64,000 nucleotides of DNA from CAZHHH01 sp052400685 (GCA_052400685.1 JBQTGJ010000001.1); one strand, 5' to 3'. Positions 51,281-60,651 are shown, numbered from the stretch's first letter. The notes: generated by a model not told the origin, from the sequence alone. Program-made: numbers and translations.

Positions 51281-52165
51281 ATGGATAGTTATAATGACGC
51301 GCCTATTTATTTCTGTGGATCGGGAATCTTCTGCAAGTCGCCCTTTCAGTTTTTATTCATCTGCTTTTTTTTGTGGTGCGTATTCCCTGTAATTCTTTTT
51401 TCTCAGCAACCTTATGGCGACCCGGAGGCTTATGTACTGGGTAAATCTGGAACGGTTAGTACTTCTCCGTGGTCTTTGTACGCTAATCCTTCGGGATTGG
51501 CAACGTCAGTACGTCCTGTTTTTGGCATGGGATACAGCAACGATTATCAATTGCAGGAGCTCAGCGCCCGAACCCTTTTGATGGTCTGGCCGGGCAATGG
51601 CTGTGTAATAGCGGGAGGCGTAATGCAGGATGGCTGTGAGGCTTTTAATTATCAGCAGTATAATGTCGCAGTGGCGCGTCAGATGGCGCCGTGGCTGCGC
51701 ATGGCTGTGCGGCCGGTGCTGACTGTCCGACATCAGTCGGGCGTGTCTGATGAGACTGTTTTTACAATGGATGCCGGATTTCAGATTTTACCGGTCAACA
51801 ATGTCACGCTGGGATTTTACAGTACCAATCCGGCGATGAGCAAATGGCAATATGCCGATGATTATACGGAATATTATCCTACAACAGTGGCCGTTGGGGT
51901 AGCCTATCGGCCTGCCAATGAGCTTGAAATGGAATTTGGTATTTTGAAGCTGACCGATACATCGCCTTTATTTTCATTTGGCATTACCAAACCTGTTTTT
52001 GACAGGGTTATTCTTCGCGGTGCTGTTTCAACATCGCCTGTGCGCATTGGACTGGGAACGAGTGTTAAATGGCGCGCGTTTTCCTTCGATGTGGGGGTTC
52101 GTCATCACGCCTCCCTGGGGATTTCTTCATCTTTTGGTTTGTTATATTATTTGTTTAAAAGCTAA
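51281..52165 (+). CDS. Predicted secreted/outer-membrane beta-barrel protein
   Basis: About 294 aa. A hydrophobic signal (FQFLFICFFLWCVFPVILFSQQ) follows an unusually long, Cys-containing N-terminal stretch, so the true start could be further in. The mature protein has alternating aromatic/polar strands throughout and a YANPSGLATSVRPVFGMGY segment reminiscent of PorV/FadL-like barrels (ANPAGLA). It ends in an aromatic-rich strand GLLYYLFKS. Starts at 51281 or a TTG at 51266 are both possible. It lies 11 bp upstream of the HHH/barrel gene and is probably co-transcribed. Function unknown. Confidence 0.6.
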   Translation: MDSYNDAPIYFCGSGIFCKSPFQFLFICFFLWCVFPVILFSQQPYGDPEAYVLGKSGTVSTSPWSLYANPSGLATSVRPVFGMGYSNDYQLQELSARTLLMVWPGNGCVIAGGVMQDGCEAFNYQQYNVAVARQMAPWLRMAVRPVLTVRHQSGVSDETVFTMDAGFQILPVNNVTLGFYSTNPAMSKWQYADDYTEYYPTTVAVGVAYRPANELEMEFGILKLTDTSPLFSFGITKPVFDRVILRGAVSTSPVRIGLGTSVKWRAFSFDVGVRHHASLGISSSFGLLYYLFKS

Positions 52166-52176
52166 TAGGTTCTGTA

Positions 52177-54204
52177 ATGCGGTATTTTATTAGTGTTTTA
52201 ATTGGTTGTGGTATTGTGGTTATGCCAATTTGGTCACAATCGGAGGATGATGTTCAGTTGTGGGCTTCCGAAATTGTGGAACAACTGGCTGCTTCGGCCG
52301 ATGAAGAAGCTGACTATTCTTATTTATTGGATGAGCTTTTGCGGTTACGAATGAGTCCTTTGCGTATCAATTCTGCGACGCGTGAGGATTTTGAACGTAT
52401 CCTGTTTTTGGATGATGATCAGATTGAGGCTTTGTTGTATGCCCGGCATCAGTTGGGTCGGTTTACATCTTTGTATGAGTTGCAAATGGTTGAAGGGTTT
52501 TCCCGTCAGACTATTGAATGGCTGGCTCCGGTGATAATTTTTGATGAGGTGACTGAGGATGCTCCCAAACGGGTTGTCTTTAAAGGCGATTGGCTGGTAA
52601 GGGTTCAGGCGTTGGCCGAAATCCCTGCCGGTTACAAGGATAACGAGGCTGGCGAAACGGCTTATGCCGGCAATCGGCTTAAATTTTATTCGCGTTTGCA
52701 GATGGTGCCAACAGCTAATCTGGAAGTGGGGCTTGTGACGGAAAAGGATGCCGGCGAACCGGCTTTCTCGGAAGAGATAAAAACGCTCGATTATATCAAT
52801 GGCTATATCAGCTGGAAACCGAAAGGTGTGATTAAACAGATTATTTTAGGGCAGTACAGGATGCGCGCGGGGCAAGGGCTTGTTTTACAGTCGTCATTAG
52901 CCCCACGAAAAAGTAGTATGGCAACGGCGGTCAGAAGCCGATATCCATCTTGCAGGCCTTCGTTGTCGGTGGCAGAGTCAGGCGGGTTAAAAGGTGCTTT
53001 GTTGTCGTTGGGAAGTGATTTGTTTACGGCAACGCCTTTTTTTTCATATCAAAAACGGGATGCATCCTGGGATGAAGATGATTCTGGTAATATTGTTTAT
53101 CGGAGTCTTAAAACCGATGGTTATCATCGTACCGTTAATGAGTTGTCTCAAAAACAACAGGTTGGTGAGATGATTTATGGTTTGCAGCTAAAATATTTTT
53201 TGGGGCGTTTTATCCTCGACGCAGGTCATCTGGAGTATCAATTGCGTCATCCGGTCGAACCGGAATTAAAGCCTTATAACCGATTTTATTTACGTGGTAC
53301 TTCGCACCGTAATAGCTGGCTGTCGGTGGATGGGGCGCTTTTCAATATTCATTGTTTTGGTGAAGTAGCCTATGATTACAGTGGCAAGCCGGCTTACTGG
53401 ATTGGCACCCGTCAGGAGCTTCCCGGTTCTGTCAGTCTGGCTTTTTTCTGGCGGCGAATTCCGGTTGATTTTCAGTCGCCTTTGGGTGCCCCGCTGACCG
53501 AATCGTCGGTGTCTGCGGGCGAAACAGGCTGGTATTTGGGCCTTGAGACCGGTTTGCCGGGCCGTTTTTCGTTGGCCACCTACTTCGATTATTTTGACAA
53601 TAAGTGGTTGCGGTCGCAGACCAATGCGCCTGCCGATGGATTTGATTTCCTTCTTGAGTTGAAGCACGCTATCACCCCTATATGGCAGAATACATTCCGG
53701 TACCGGCATAAGGAGAAAGTTGTTGATTCGGATTCCGAAACGCCAGACTACCCCGTGGAACAGGTAAAAACCAACCAACTCAGGATTCAGTCGCGATACG
53801 ATGCCTCTGAAAAATGGCGTTTTACCACTCGCATGGATATGAATTTTATGTCGACTACGGACCATTCACCTCCTATGGGATTTTTGATGGCGCAGGACAT
53901 CCGGTTTGCCAATAATAAATGGGTGCTTACAGCCAGATATGCACTGATGGATACGCGCGATTATGCAACGCGTGTATATGCTTATGAACCTGATGTACTC
54001 TATGGGTTCTCGGTCCCGTCCTATTATGGAAGAGGTTCGCGTTGTTTGTTACTTGTCAGGTACAATATAACCCGCAAATGGGATGTGTGGTTGCGTTATG
54101 CCTTATGGAATTACAGCGACCGCGACCAGATTGGATCGGGTTATAATCTCGTTGAGAGCAATAAAAGCAATGAGATAAAGGTTCAGATGCGATGGAAATT
54201 TTAA
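52177..54204 (+). CDS. Helix-hairpin-helix domain protein with probable C-terminal beta-barrel
   Basis: 675 aa. The signal peptide (MRYFISVLIGCGIVVMPIWSQ) is followed by an acidic linker. A ComEA-like HHH region spans about residues 60-125: PLRINSATREDFERILFLDDDQIEALLYARHQLGRFTSLYELQMVEGFSRQTIEWL. From about 140 to the end it is rich in alternating aromatic strands (LKFYSRLQMVP, FHLEYQLRH-type, NTFRYRHKEKV). It finishes KVQMRWKF, a typical outer-membrane barrel terminus ending in Phe. A periplasmic DNA-binding-type fold joined to a barrel suggests nucleic-acid handling at the outer membrane, but that is inference. Confidence 0.72.
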   Translation: MRYFISVLIGCGIVVMPIWSQSEDDVQLWASEIVEQLAASADEEADYSYLLDELLRLRMSPLRINSATREDFERILFLDDDQIEALLYARHQLGRFTSLYELQMVEGFSRQTIEWLAPVIIFDEVTEDAPKRVVFKGDWLVRVQALAEIPAGYKDNEAGETAYAGNRLKFYSRLQMVPTANLEVGLVTEKDAGEPAFSEEIKTLDYINGYISWKPKGVIKQIILGQYRMRAGQGLVLQSSLAPRKSSMATAVRSRYPSCRPSLSVAESGGLKGALLSLGSDLFTATPFFSYQKRDASWDEDDSGNIVYRSLKTDGYHRTVNELSQKQQVGEMIYGLQLKYFLGRFILDAGHLEYQLRHPVEPELKPYNRFYLRGTSHRNSWLSVDGALFNIHCFGEVAYDYSGKPAYWIGTRQELPGSVSLAFFWRRIPVDFQSPLGAPLTESSVSAGETGWYLGLETGLPGRFSLATYFDYFDNKWLRSQTNAPADGFDFLLELKHAITPIWQNTFRYRHKEKVVDSDSETPDYPVEQVKTNQLRIQSRYDASEKWRFTTRMDMNFMSTTDHSPPMGFLMAQDIRFANNKWVLTARYALMDTRDYATRVYAYEPDVLYGFSVPSYYGRGSRCLLLVRYNITRKWDVWLRYALWNYSDRDQIGSGYNLVESNKSNEIKVQMRWKF

Positions 54205-54240
54205 TTGGTCCCGGCAATAAAATTCAGGTACTCCATACGA

Positions 54241-54320
54241 AAGCTTCATTTTTGAGGCTTTCGAAGTTTGGATAAAGAGGGTTTACTGTTGCAAACGACA
54301 ATTTTGACAGCATAAATAAC
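54241..54320. repeat. Degenerate relative of the MITE-like repeat (copy E)
   Basis: GGCTTTCGAAGTTTGGATAA, GTTTACT, AAACGAC and TTTTGACAGCATAA match, in order, segments of the adjacent 144-bp copy B, with gaps. It starts 34 bp upstream of B, so an old copy appears to neighbour a recent one. Confidence 0.45.
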
Positions 54321-54353
54321 GAAAAAAATGACGTTTCCCGGCTGACACTAGTT

Positions 54354-54497
54354 AGAGTCTGTCCCTAAACTAAGGGTTTAAAATATAAAATTCAAATTCA
54401 AGGCTTGCGAAGTCATAAAAATCAAGGAGTTTACTTTTTGTAAATGACTGTTTTTATGACAAGCATAACGCAGAAGTTGACTTTATAGACAAACACT
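54354..54497. repeat. 144-bp MITE-like repeat, copy B
   Basis: Same length as and about 90% identical to copy A. AGTT flanks both ends (54350-54353 and 54498-54501). Its right end contains two bases of the recQ stop codon (54496-54498), so the recQ reading frame terminates at the element boundary. Confidence 0.8.
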
Positions 54498-56676
54498 AGT
54501 TACCTACTTCCGAAATAAATTTAATACGCACCATTCTGATCTCTTCTTCGGTGAATTCATCTTCTCCAAGTTCATCCAGTGCTGAGGCAATGTCATCTGT
54601 TTCTGCGTCTTCCTTGAAATAAAGGAAAATGTCGTCCCGGTGATCTTCGTCCATCACCTGATCAATGTAATAGTCGATGTTTACCCTGGTGCCACTATAA
54701 ACAATGGACTCCAGCTCCTTTAATAGCTCATTCATCTCTATGCCTTTGCTTTCGGAGATGTCATCAAGGGGCACTTTGCGGTCAATGCTTTGGATGATGG
54801 AGATTTTAAGTTTTGATTTGTTGGCAACAGACTTTACGACCATGTCAATGGGTCGCTCCAATTCGTTTTCCTCTACATGCCGATGAATGAGTTCTACAAA
54901 TTCTTTTCCAAATCGTTTGGATTTGCCGGCGCCTACTCCCGGCATGGTCTGCAGTTCTTTCAGGTTGATGGGATAATAAGTCGACATGGCTTCCAGCGAA
55001 GGATCCTGAAAAATAACAAATGGCGGCAGATTTAATTTTTTTGAAAGTTTTTTGCGCAGGTCTTTAAGCATGGAGAAGAGAGTCGGATCCATTGAGGCTG
55101 AGCCGCCTGCCGAGCGGGTTTCTTCCTCCATCTCATCGTAATTGTGATTTTCGGTGACCATAATGGGGTAGGGGTGTTTCATATATTCCTGCCCCTTTTC
55201 ACTGATCTTCAATAGCCCATAATTCTCAATGTCTTTGTCAATTAATTCAGCTATGAGAGCGTGTCTGAGAACCGCCTTCCAAAAGTTTACTTCTTTATCA
55301 GCGCCGCAGCCAAATACGTCGAGCGTTTCATGGCCGTATGATTTTATGGCAGAACTTTTTTTGCCTGTAATAACATCAATAACGTAATCGGCTTTAAATT
55401 TTTCTTTTACTTCCGAAATGACCTTCAAGGCTGTGGATATGGACTTCTGTCCGTCAATTTGTTTTTTGGGATGCAGACAATTGTCGCAGGAGTCGCAGTT
55501 TTCCTCCGTGTAATTTTCACCGAAATAATGCAGCAATAGCTTGCGTCGGCAAAGAGATGTTTCAGCATAAGCCACCGTTTCAAACAACAATTGTTTGCCT
55601 ATTTCCTGTTCGGCCAGCGGTTTGCCCTGCATAAATTTTTCCAGTTTTTGGATGTCTTTATAGCTGTAAAAGGCAATGCAGCGCCCTTCACCACCATCGC
55701 GCCCGGCACGGCCTGTCTCCTGGTAATAGCCTTCCAGACTTTTGGGAATGTCGTAATGAATAACCATTCGTACGTCAGGTTTGTCAATACCCATTCCGAA
55801 GGCTATGGTAGCTACAATGACGTCAACATCTTCGTGAAGAAATTTGTCCTGGTTGCCCGAACGTGTACTGGCATCCATTCCCGCATGGTAGGGTAATGCC
55901 TTGATGCCGTTGACGATTAACAGCTCAGCCAGCTCTTCCACCTTTTTGCGGCTTAGGCAATAGATGATGGCCGATTTGCCAACATTTTCCTTTAATACTT
56001 TAATGATTTCTTTTGAAGCATTTATTTTGGGCCGTACTTCGTAGTACAGGTTGGGCCTGTTAAAGGAGGATTTATAAACATGCGCATTAAGCATGCCCAT
56101 GGTTTTTTGTATGTCGTGCTGAACTTTAGGGGTGGCAGTTGCTGTTAAAGCAATGACCGGGGCTTCACCTATTTCGCTGATGATGGGGCGGATGCGTCGG
56201 TATTCCGGACGGAAATCATGTCCCCACTCCGAGATACAGTGCGCTTCGTCGACGGCGTAAAATGAGATCCTGATCTGTTTTAAAAATTGTATGTTTTCAT
56301 CTTTGGTCAGCGACTCGGGTGCAACGTATAGCATCTTGGTCTTTCCGGCTAATACGTCTTCTTTTACCAGGTTAATGGCTGCCTTGGTCAATGATGAATT
56401 AAGGAAGTGGGCCACACCGTCGTCTTCGCTGTAATTCCGGATGGCATCTACCTGATTTTTCATCAGCGCTATTAACGGCGATATGATAATAGCTGTTCCT
56501 TCGAGGATCAGAGCAGGTAACTGATAGCATAGCGATTTCCCCCCACCTGTGGGCATTAATACAAATGTATCATTCCCATCAAGAACATTTTTAATGATCT
56601 CTTTCTGATTTCCCTTAAAAGTGTCGAAACCAAAGTGCTTTTTTAGTTGAGCATTTAAATCAATGTGCTTTGTCAT
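54496..56676 (-). CDS. recQ: ATP-dependent DNA helicase RecQ
   Basis: 3'-5' DNA helicase, 726 aa from the ATG at 56676 (MTKHIDLNAQLKKHFGFDTFKGNQKEII). The frame stays open 31 codons further up, but those residues do not resemble RecQ. Walker A is MPTGGGKSLCYQLPAL near residue 47 and the DEAH box is AVDEAHCISEWGHDFRPEY near 141. Helicase motif VI is QETGRAGRDGGEG near 320. The RQC zinc cysteines are CRRKLLLHYFGE...CDSCDNC near 370-400, and an HRDC domain follows (DLRKKLSKKLNLPPFVIFQD). The C-terminus has an acidic tail of about 120 aa, and the stop codon sits in a repeat. Confidence 0.95.
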   Translation of the reverse strand: MTKHIDLNAQLKKHFGFDTFKGNQKEIIKNVLDGNDTFVLMPTGGGKSLCYQLPALILEGTAIIISPLIALMKNQVDAIRNYSEDDGVAHFLNSSLTKAAINLVKEDVLAGKTKMLYVAPESLTKDENIQFLKQIRISFYAVDEAHCISEWGHDFRPEYRRIRPIISEIGEAPVIALTATATPKVQHDIQKTMGMLNAHVYKSSFNRPNLYYEVRPKINASKEIIKVLKENVGKSAIIYCLSRKKVEELAELLIVNGIKALPYHAGMDASTRSGNQDKFLHEDVDVIVATIAFGMGIDKPDVRMVIHYDIPKSLEGYYQETGRAGRDGGEGRCIAFYSYKDIQKLEKFMQGKPLAEQEIGKQLLFETVAYAETSLCRRKLLLHYFGENYTEENCDSCDNCLHPKKQIDGQKSISTALKVISEVKEKFKADYVIDVITGKKSSAIKSYGHETLDVFGCGADKEVNFWKAVLRHALIAELIDKDIENYGLLKISEKGQEYMKHPYPIMVTENHNYDEMEEETRSAGGSASMDPTLFSMLKDLRKKLSKKLNLPPFVIFQDPSLEAMSTYYPINLKELQTMPGVGAGKSKRFGKEFVELIHRHVEENELERPIDMVVKSVANKSKLKISIIQSIDRKVPLDDISESKGIEMNELLKELESIVYSGTRVNIDYYIDQVMDEDHRDDIFLYFKEDAETDDIASALDELGEDEFTEEEIRMVRIKFISEVGN

Positions 56677-57086
56677 AGTCCGACTCGCGTTGTTCTTCAG
56701 ATTATTGAATTTTATTTTTTGGGGGGTTAATTTTTTAACAAGAAAACAAATATATAAGAATTCTGTCAATCAGCTATCAATCGGTTGCTTCGAACGTGTG
56801 TGTAAAGAAATATAAATGCCGATGTTAAGAACAAATATAGTGTTTCATTTTATTTTAAAAATCGATTGTATCTGTGTAAAAACGGGTGATTGTTTAAATC
56901 CGTTTCATTAATATTTATGAAGGTAAGAAAAGTTTTATTTATTCACAAAAAAGTTTTTTTTGCCTGTTAAGGGGTGTTAAAATAAAAAGATGTGGTTGAT
57001 TTTTCGCTTTTCCGGGGTTTGCGTTAACTTTGTAAGCTGGTTGTGTATGGATCTGTTTTTATATGGTATAAACTATCTTTTTGTGA
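56677..57086. other. Intergenic region between recQ and tatC
   Basis: 410 bp with divergent promoters. TAACTTTG at 57025-57032 is a good -7 candidate for tatC, although a -33 element is poor. A TATATTTG on the minus strand (56747-56754) may serve recQ. No ORF, repeat or RNA structure is evident. Confidence 0.5.
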
Positions 57087-57902
57087 ATGTCAAAGTCAAA
57101 TAATAGTGAGATGTCGTTTTTGGATCATCTCGAAGAGTTAAGATGGCATATTGTGCGGTCGTTTGCGGTGGTAATGATCTTGGCCGTGCTTGCATTTATC
57201 TTTAAGTCCTTTGTTTTTGATACTGTAATAATGGGCCCCAGCAGACCTGATTTTTTCACTAACCGTCTGTTTTGTTTGTTGGCATCACGTCTTGATATGC
57301 CGGCTTTATGCATTAATCAGGATCAGTTGGCGTTTCAAAATATAAGTATGTCGGGACAGTTTACGATGCACATTTGGGTGGCGTTTGTTGCGGGTGCTGT
57401 GGTCGCTTTTCCCTATATTTTTTGGGAGTTTTGGCGTTTTGTGCGACCGGCGTTGTACGAAAATGAAATTAAACATAGCCGGGGGGCTGTATTTGCCACC
57501 AGTATGCTTTTCTCCATGGGAATCCTTTTTTCCTATTATCTCATAGCGCCTTTATCGGTCTATTTTCTTGGAGGGTACCAGGTGAGTCCCAATGTTGAAA
57601 ATATCATTAATTTCGGTTCTTATGTTTCAACAATTGCCAGTATTGTTTTGGCCGGAGGAGTGATGTTTGAGTTGCCTGTGTTTATTTATTTCTTAAGTAA
57701 AGCGGGGCTGGTTTCAGTTCCTTTTCTTAAAAAATACCGGCGTCATGCCATTGTTGTTAGCTTTGCACTGGCAGCCGTTATTACGCCGCCGGACGTTATT
57801 AGTCAGATAATGGTTTGTCTGCCTTTAATAGTGTTGTATGAGGTAGGCATAGTTATTGCTAAAAGAGTAGAGAAAAAACGCGAAAATGAAGAGGTGGCTT
57901 AA
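57087..57902 (+). CDS. tatC: Sec-independent protein translocase TatC
   Basis: Core receptor of the twin-arginine export pathway, 271 aa with six membrane helices. The cytoplasmic N-terminus MSFLDHLEELRWHIVRSF is the family signature and part of the signal-peptide site. FPYIFWEFWRFVRPALYENE is the first cytoplasmic loop. SFALAAVITPPDVISQIMVCLPLIVLYEVGIVI is the last helix pair. An extra extracytoplasmic segment (residues 45-80) is common in Bacteroidota TatC. tatA/B are not adjacent. Confidence 0.95.
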   Translation: MSKSNNSEMSFLDHLEELRWHIVRSFAVVMILAVLAFIFKSFVFDTVIMGPSRPDFFTNRLFCLLASRLDMPALCINQDQLAFQNISMSGQFTMHIWVAFVAGAVVAFPYIFWEFWRFVRPALYENEIKHSRGAVFATSMLFSMGILFSYYLIAPLSVYFLGGYQVSPNVENIINFGSYVSTIASIVLAGGVMFELPVFIYFLSKAGLVSVPFLKKYRRHAIVVSFALAAVITPPDVISQIMVCLPLIVLYEVGIVIAKRVEKKRENEEVA

Positions 57903-57931
57903 TCTTGTTGTAATTACGAAATATTAATAGA

Positions 57932-58690
57932 ATGGACAATTCCGGATTGGTATTGCATACGAAGAATCTTGTGAAACGATACAAAAACCGAACGGTGGTG
58001 AAAGGGGTGTCGGTAGAAGTGAAACAAGGCGAAATTGTTGGTTTGTTGGGGCCTAACGGCGCTGGAAAAACCACGACTTTTTATATGATGGTAGGGTTGA
58101 TTCAGCCTAATGAAGGCGATATTTTTCTTAATGATGAAAATATTACGCGTGAGCCGATGTATAAAAGGGCGCAGAAAGGCGTGGGTTACCTGGCCCAGGA
58201 GGCCAGTGTTTTTCGAACGATGAGTGTGGAAGACAATATCCGGTCTGTGCTGGAAATGACAACACTTTCTAAAGCGGATCAAAGACAACGTGTAGAGGAA
58301 TTGCTGGAGGAGTTTAGTCTATCTCATATTCGTAAGAGTAAGGGGATTCAGCTTTCCGGCGGCGAGCGTCGACGTACTGAAATTGCCCGTGCGCTGGCCA
58401 TTAATCCAAAGTTTATTTTGCTTGACGAACCCTTTGCTGGTGTTGACCCCATTGCTGTTCGCGATATTCAGGAAATTGTGGCCAAGCTGAAATTTAAAAA
58501 TATTGGAATTTTAATTACCGATCACAACGTTCACGAAACATTGTCGATAACCGACCGGGCTTATCTTTTGTTTGAAGGTAATATTCTGAAGGCCGGATCG
58601 GCTGAGGAACTGGCTGAAGATCCCGATGTGAGGCGGGTTTATTTGGGCGACGATTTTATTCTTAGGCGAAGAAAATTTGATGTGAGCTAA
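57932..58690 (+). CDS. lptB: LPS export ABC transporter ATP-binding protein
   Basis: 252-aa ATPase that drives lipopolysaccharide extraction with LptF/G. Walker A is LLGPNGAGKTTTFYMMVG near residue 37. The Q loop is YLAQEASVFRTMSVEDNI, the signature QLSGGERRRTEIARALAINPKFILLDEPFAGVDPIAV near 141-175, and the switch His is in ITDHNVHETL. VYLGDDF near the end is characteristic of LptB. It follows tatC by 29 bp and probably shares its transcript. Confidence 0.94.
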   Translation: MDNSGLVLHTKNLVKRYKNRTVVKGVSVEVKQGEIVGLLGPNGAGKTTTFYMMVGLIQPNEGDIFLNDENITREPMYKRAQKGVGYLAQEASVFRTMSVEDNIRSVLEMTTLSKADQRQRVEELLEEFSLSHIRKSKGIQLSGGERRRTEIARALAINPKFILLDEPFAGVDPIAVRDIQEIVAKLKFKNIGILITDHNVHETLSITDRAYLLFEGNILKAGSAEELAEDPDVRRVYLGDDFILRRRKFDVS

Positions 58691-58727
58691 TCTTTTCTTT
58701 TTTGGCTGAAAAATTTTATGGAGGGGG

Positions 58728-58758
58728 TTGCAAGGATAAAAAAAAGATTTTACCTTTG
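58728..58758 (+). promoter_or_regulatory. Promoter of tRNA-Leu
   Basis: TTG (58728-58730), 20 bp, then TACCTTTG (58751-58758), a consensus -7 element. The predicted start lies just before the mature tRNA at 58773. Confidence 0.7.
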
Positions 58759-58772
58759 CACGGCGTTTTTAA

Positions 58773-58854
58773 GCGGACGTGGCGTAATTGGTAGCCGCGC
58801 CAGACTTAGGATCTGGTGCCGAAAGGCGTGGGGGTTCGAGTCCCTTCGTCCGCA
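58773..58854 (+). tRNA. tRNA-Leu (TAG)
   Basis: Class II tRNA with a long variable arm. The acceptor stem GCGGACG / CGTCCGC pairs perfectly and the discriminator is A. The D arm is GGCG-TAATTGGTAG-CCGC. The anticodon arm CAGAC-TTAGGAT-CTG-like carries anticodon TAG for CUA. The variable arm is TGCCGAAAGGCGT and the T arm GGGGG-TTCGAGT-CCCTT. No CCA is encoded. Confidence 0.96.
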
Positions 58855-58869
58855 CTGTTAAAGCTTCTA

Positions 58870-58917
58870 AAAACCGCCTGGCTAACGATGTTTATCGCGA
58901 GTGAGGCGGTTTTTTTA
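58870..58917 (+). terminator. Terminator of tRNA-Leu
   Basis: AAAACCGCCT / AGGCGGTTTT stem with a 24-nt loop and following T-run, 16 bp after the tRNA. Confidence 0.8.
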
Positions 58918-59060
58918 GTTTAAAGTTGATGCGCGTGATTGAAAGTGGTGGATTTGCACCATTGTAATTGCTTCATTATCTTTGCGGTATTTAAATATGC
59001 TGTCGGTTTTTGATGCGTAGTTGAAAATGGTTCAGTTGTATTTAGTATCAGCAAGAAAAC

Positions 59061-59184
59061 TCAAGTGTTTGATGAGAAATATTCAGATTTAAAACTTGCC
59101 AATACCGATAAACGAGAGTTTCCTGATGAAATGACCATTTTGAGGACAAGCATAGCACAGAAGTCGGACTTTTCTTGCAATCAC
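59061..59184. repeat. Degenerate relative of the MITE-like repeat (copy C)
   Basis: GACAAGCATAGCACAGAAGT lines up with GACAAGCATAACGCAGAAGT in copy B. Upstream AAACTTGC and GAGTTT blocks keep the same order and spacing. It lies in the 435-bp gap between tRNA-Leu and tig, which otherwise holds no gene. A 69-codon frame here is not convincing. Confidence 0.5.
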
Positions 59185-59289
59185 TATTTGTGTATTTATT
59201 TTGACGATAAATTGTTGATGGACAACGCGGATTTTTTGTTTTTTTCGCGTCGAAACATCAAACCAGTAACTTAATTTAATTATTAACGG

Positions 59290-60651
59290 ATGAACATCTC
59301 TAGGGAAAACATTGATGAGCTTAATGCAGTGATTAAACTGACCATTGAGAGGGAAGATTACGAAGCACGTGTTGCTGACGTTCTGAAAAATTATCAGAAG
59401 AAAGCGCAAATGCCGGGTTTCCGTCCCGGTAAGGTTCCTGCCGGTCTGATCAAAAAAATGTACGGCAATGCTGCGACTGTTGATGAAATCAATAAATTGG
59501 TCTCTGAGAATCTTTCAAATCATCTGACCGAAGAAAAACTTGAAATTCTGGGAGAACCTCTTCCTAGTGAAAGCCAAAAACCTATTGATTTCGATAATCA
59601 AAGTAGCTTTGAGTTTGCTTTCGATATTGCTTTGGCACCCAAGGTGGAGATGAAATTAACCAAGCGTGATAAAATTCCTTATTATACCATTGAAATGACC
59701 GATGAATTGGTCGATGGTCAATTGAAAAATATTACAGGTCGCTTTGGTGAAAATAAAGCGGTTGAGACTGTTTCTGCCGAGTCATTGGTTAAAGGAAATA
59801 TTGTTCAGTTGGATGATGCCGGAAATGTCCTTGAAAACGGAATTTTTGCCGAAGACACTGTTTTGTCGGTGAGCGTTATTAAAGATAAGAAGGAACAGAA
59901 AAAATTTATCGGAAAAGCTGTCGGAGAAGAAGTCGTTTTTGATGTAAAAAAGGCTTTCCCTAATGATACCGAGGTTTCTTATATTCTTAAAATTACCAAG
60001 GAACAGGCTGCTGAGGTTACTGGTTCATTCCGTTTAACCATAAAGGAAATCACTGAATTTGTTGAGCCCGAATTGACTCAGGATTTATTTGATAAAGTGT
60101 TTGGTGCCGGCGTTGTTTCTTCAGAAGAGGAAATGCGTGCCAAAGTAAAGGAAGATCTTGAGAAAAATTATTTGTTGGAGTCTGATTATCGTTTTTCGGT
60201 GGATGCCCGTAATAAATTGACCAATAAAGTTAATTTGAAATTGCCGGAAGATTTCCTGAAACGATGGATGAAAGCAACTAATCGCGGCGATGAAAAATTG
60301 ACCGATGAGCAGATAGATAAGGATATGCCTTCTTTCCTAGAAGATTTAAAATGGCAGTTGATCAAAAATGAATTGATTAAGGCCAATGAGTTGAAGGTTG
60401 AAGAATCAGATGTGGTGGAGTTTGCCAAGAAGTCGGCTAAAGCACAGTTTATGCAGTATGGCCTTACTAATATTCCCGATGATTATATCGTCAATTATGC
60501 CATGGATATGCTGAAAGATCAACAACAGGGCCGCCAGATGGCCGAAGGTGCTATTACCGATAAAGTGATCGCTTATATTAAAGAGGCTGTTAAGCTGGAT
60601 GAAAAAGTCGTGACACGCGACGAGTTTAACAAGTTATTTGAGAATAACTGA
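59290..60651 (+). CDS. tig: Trigger factor
   Basis: Ribosome-bound chaperone and peptidyl-prolyl isomerase, 453 aa. The ribosome-binding segment MPGFRPGKVPAGLIKKMYG is at about residues 39-57, a variant of the GFRxGxxP signature. The PPIase domain is divergent and longer than the E. coli one, as usual in Bacteroidota. The C-terminal chaperone arms (LPEDFLKRWMKATNRG; KSAKAQFMQYGL) follow. It precedes clpP and clpX, the classic tig-clpP-clpX order. Confidence 0.94.
   Translation: MNISRENIDELNAVIKLTIEREDYEARVADVLKNYQKKAQMPGFRPGKVPAGLIKKMYGNAATVDEINKLVSENLSNHLTEEKLEILGEPLPSESQKPIDFDNQSSFEFAFDIALAPKVEMKLTKRDKIPYYTIEMTDELVDGQLKNITGRFGENKAVETVSAESLVKGNIVQLDDAGNVLENGIFAEDTVLSVSVIKDKKEQKKFIGKAVGEEVVFDVKKAFPNDTEVSYILKITKEQAAEVTGSFRLTIKEITEFVEPELTQDLFDKVFGAGVVSSEEEMRAKVKEDLEKNYLLESDYRFSVDARNKLTNKVNLKLPEDFLKRWMKATNRGDEKLTDEQIDKDMPSFLEDLKWQLIKNELIKANELKVEESDVVEFAKKSAKAQFMQYGLTNIPDDYIVNYAMDMLKDQQQGRQMAEGAITDKVIAYIKEAVKLDEKVVTRDEFNKLFENN

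Noticed and set aside
59065..59274. A 69-codon plus-strand ORF before tig
   Set aside because: It coincides with a degenerate dispersed repeat and resembles no protein.
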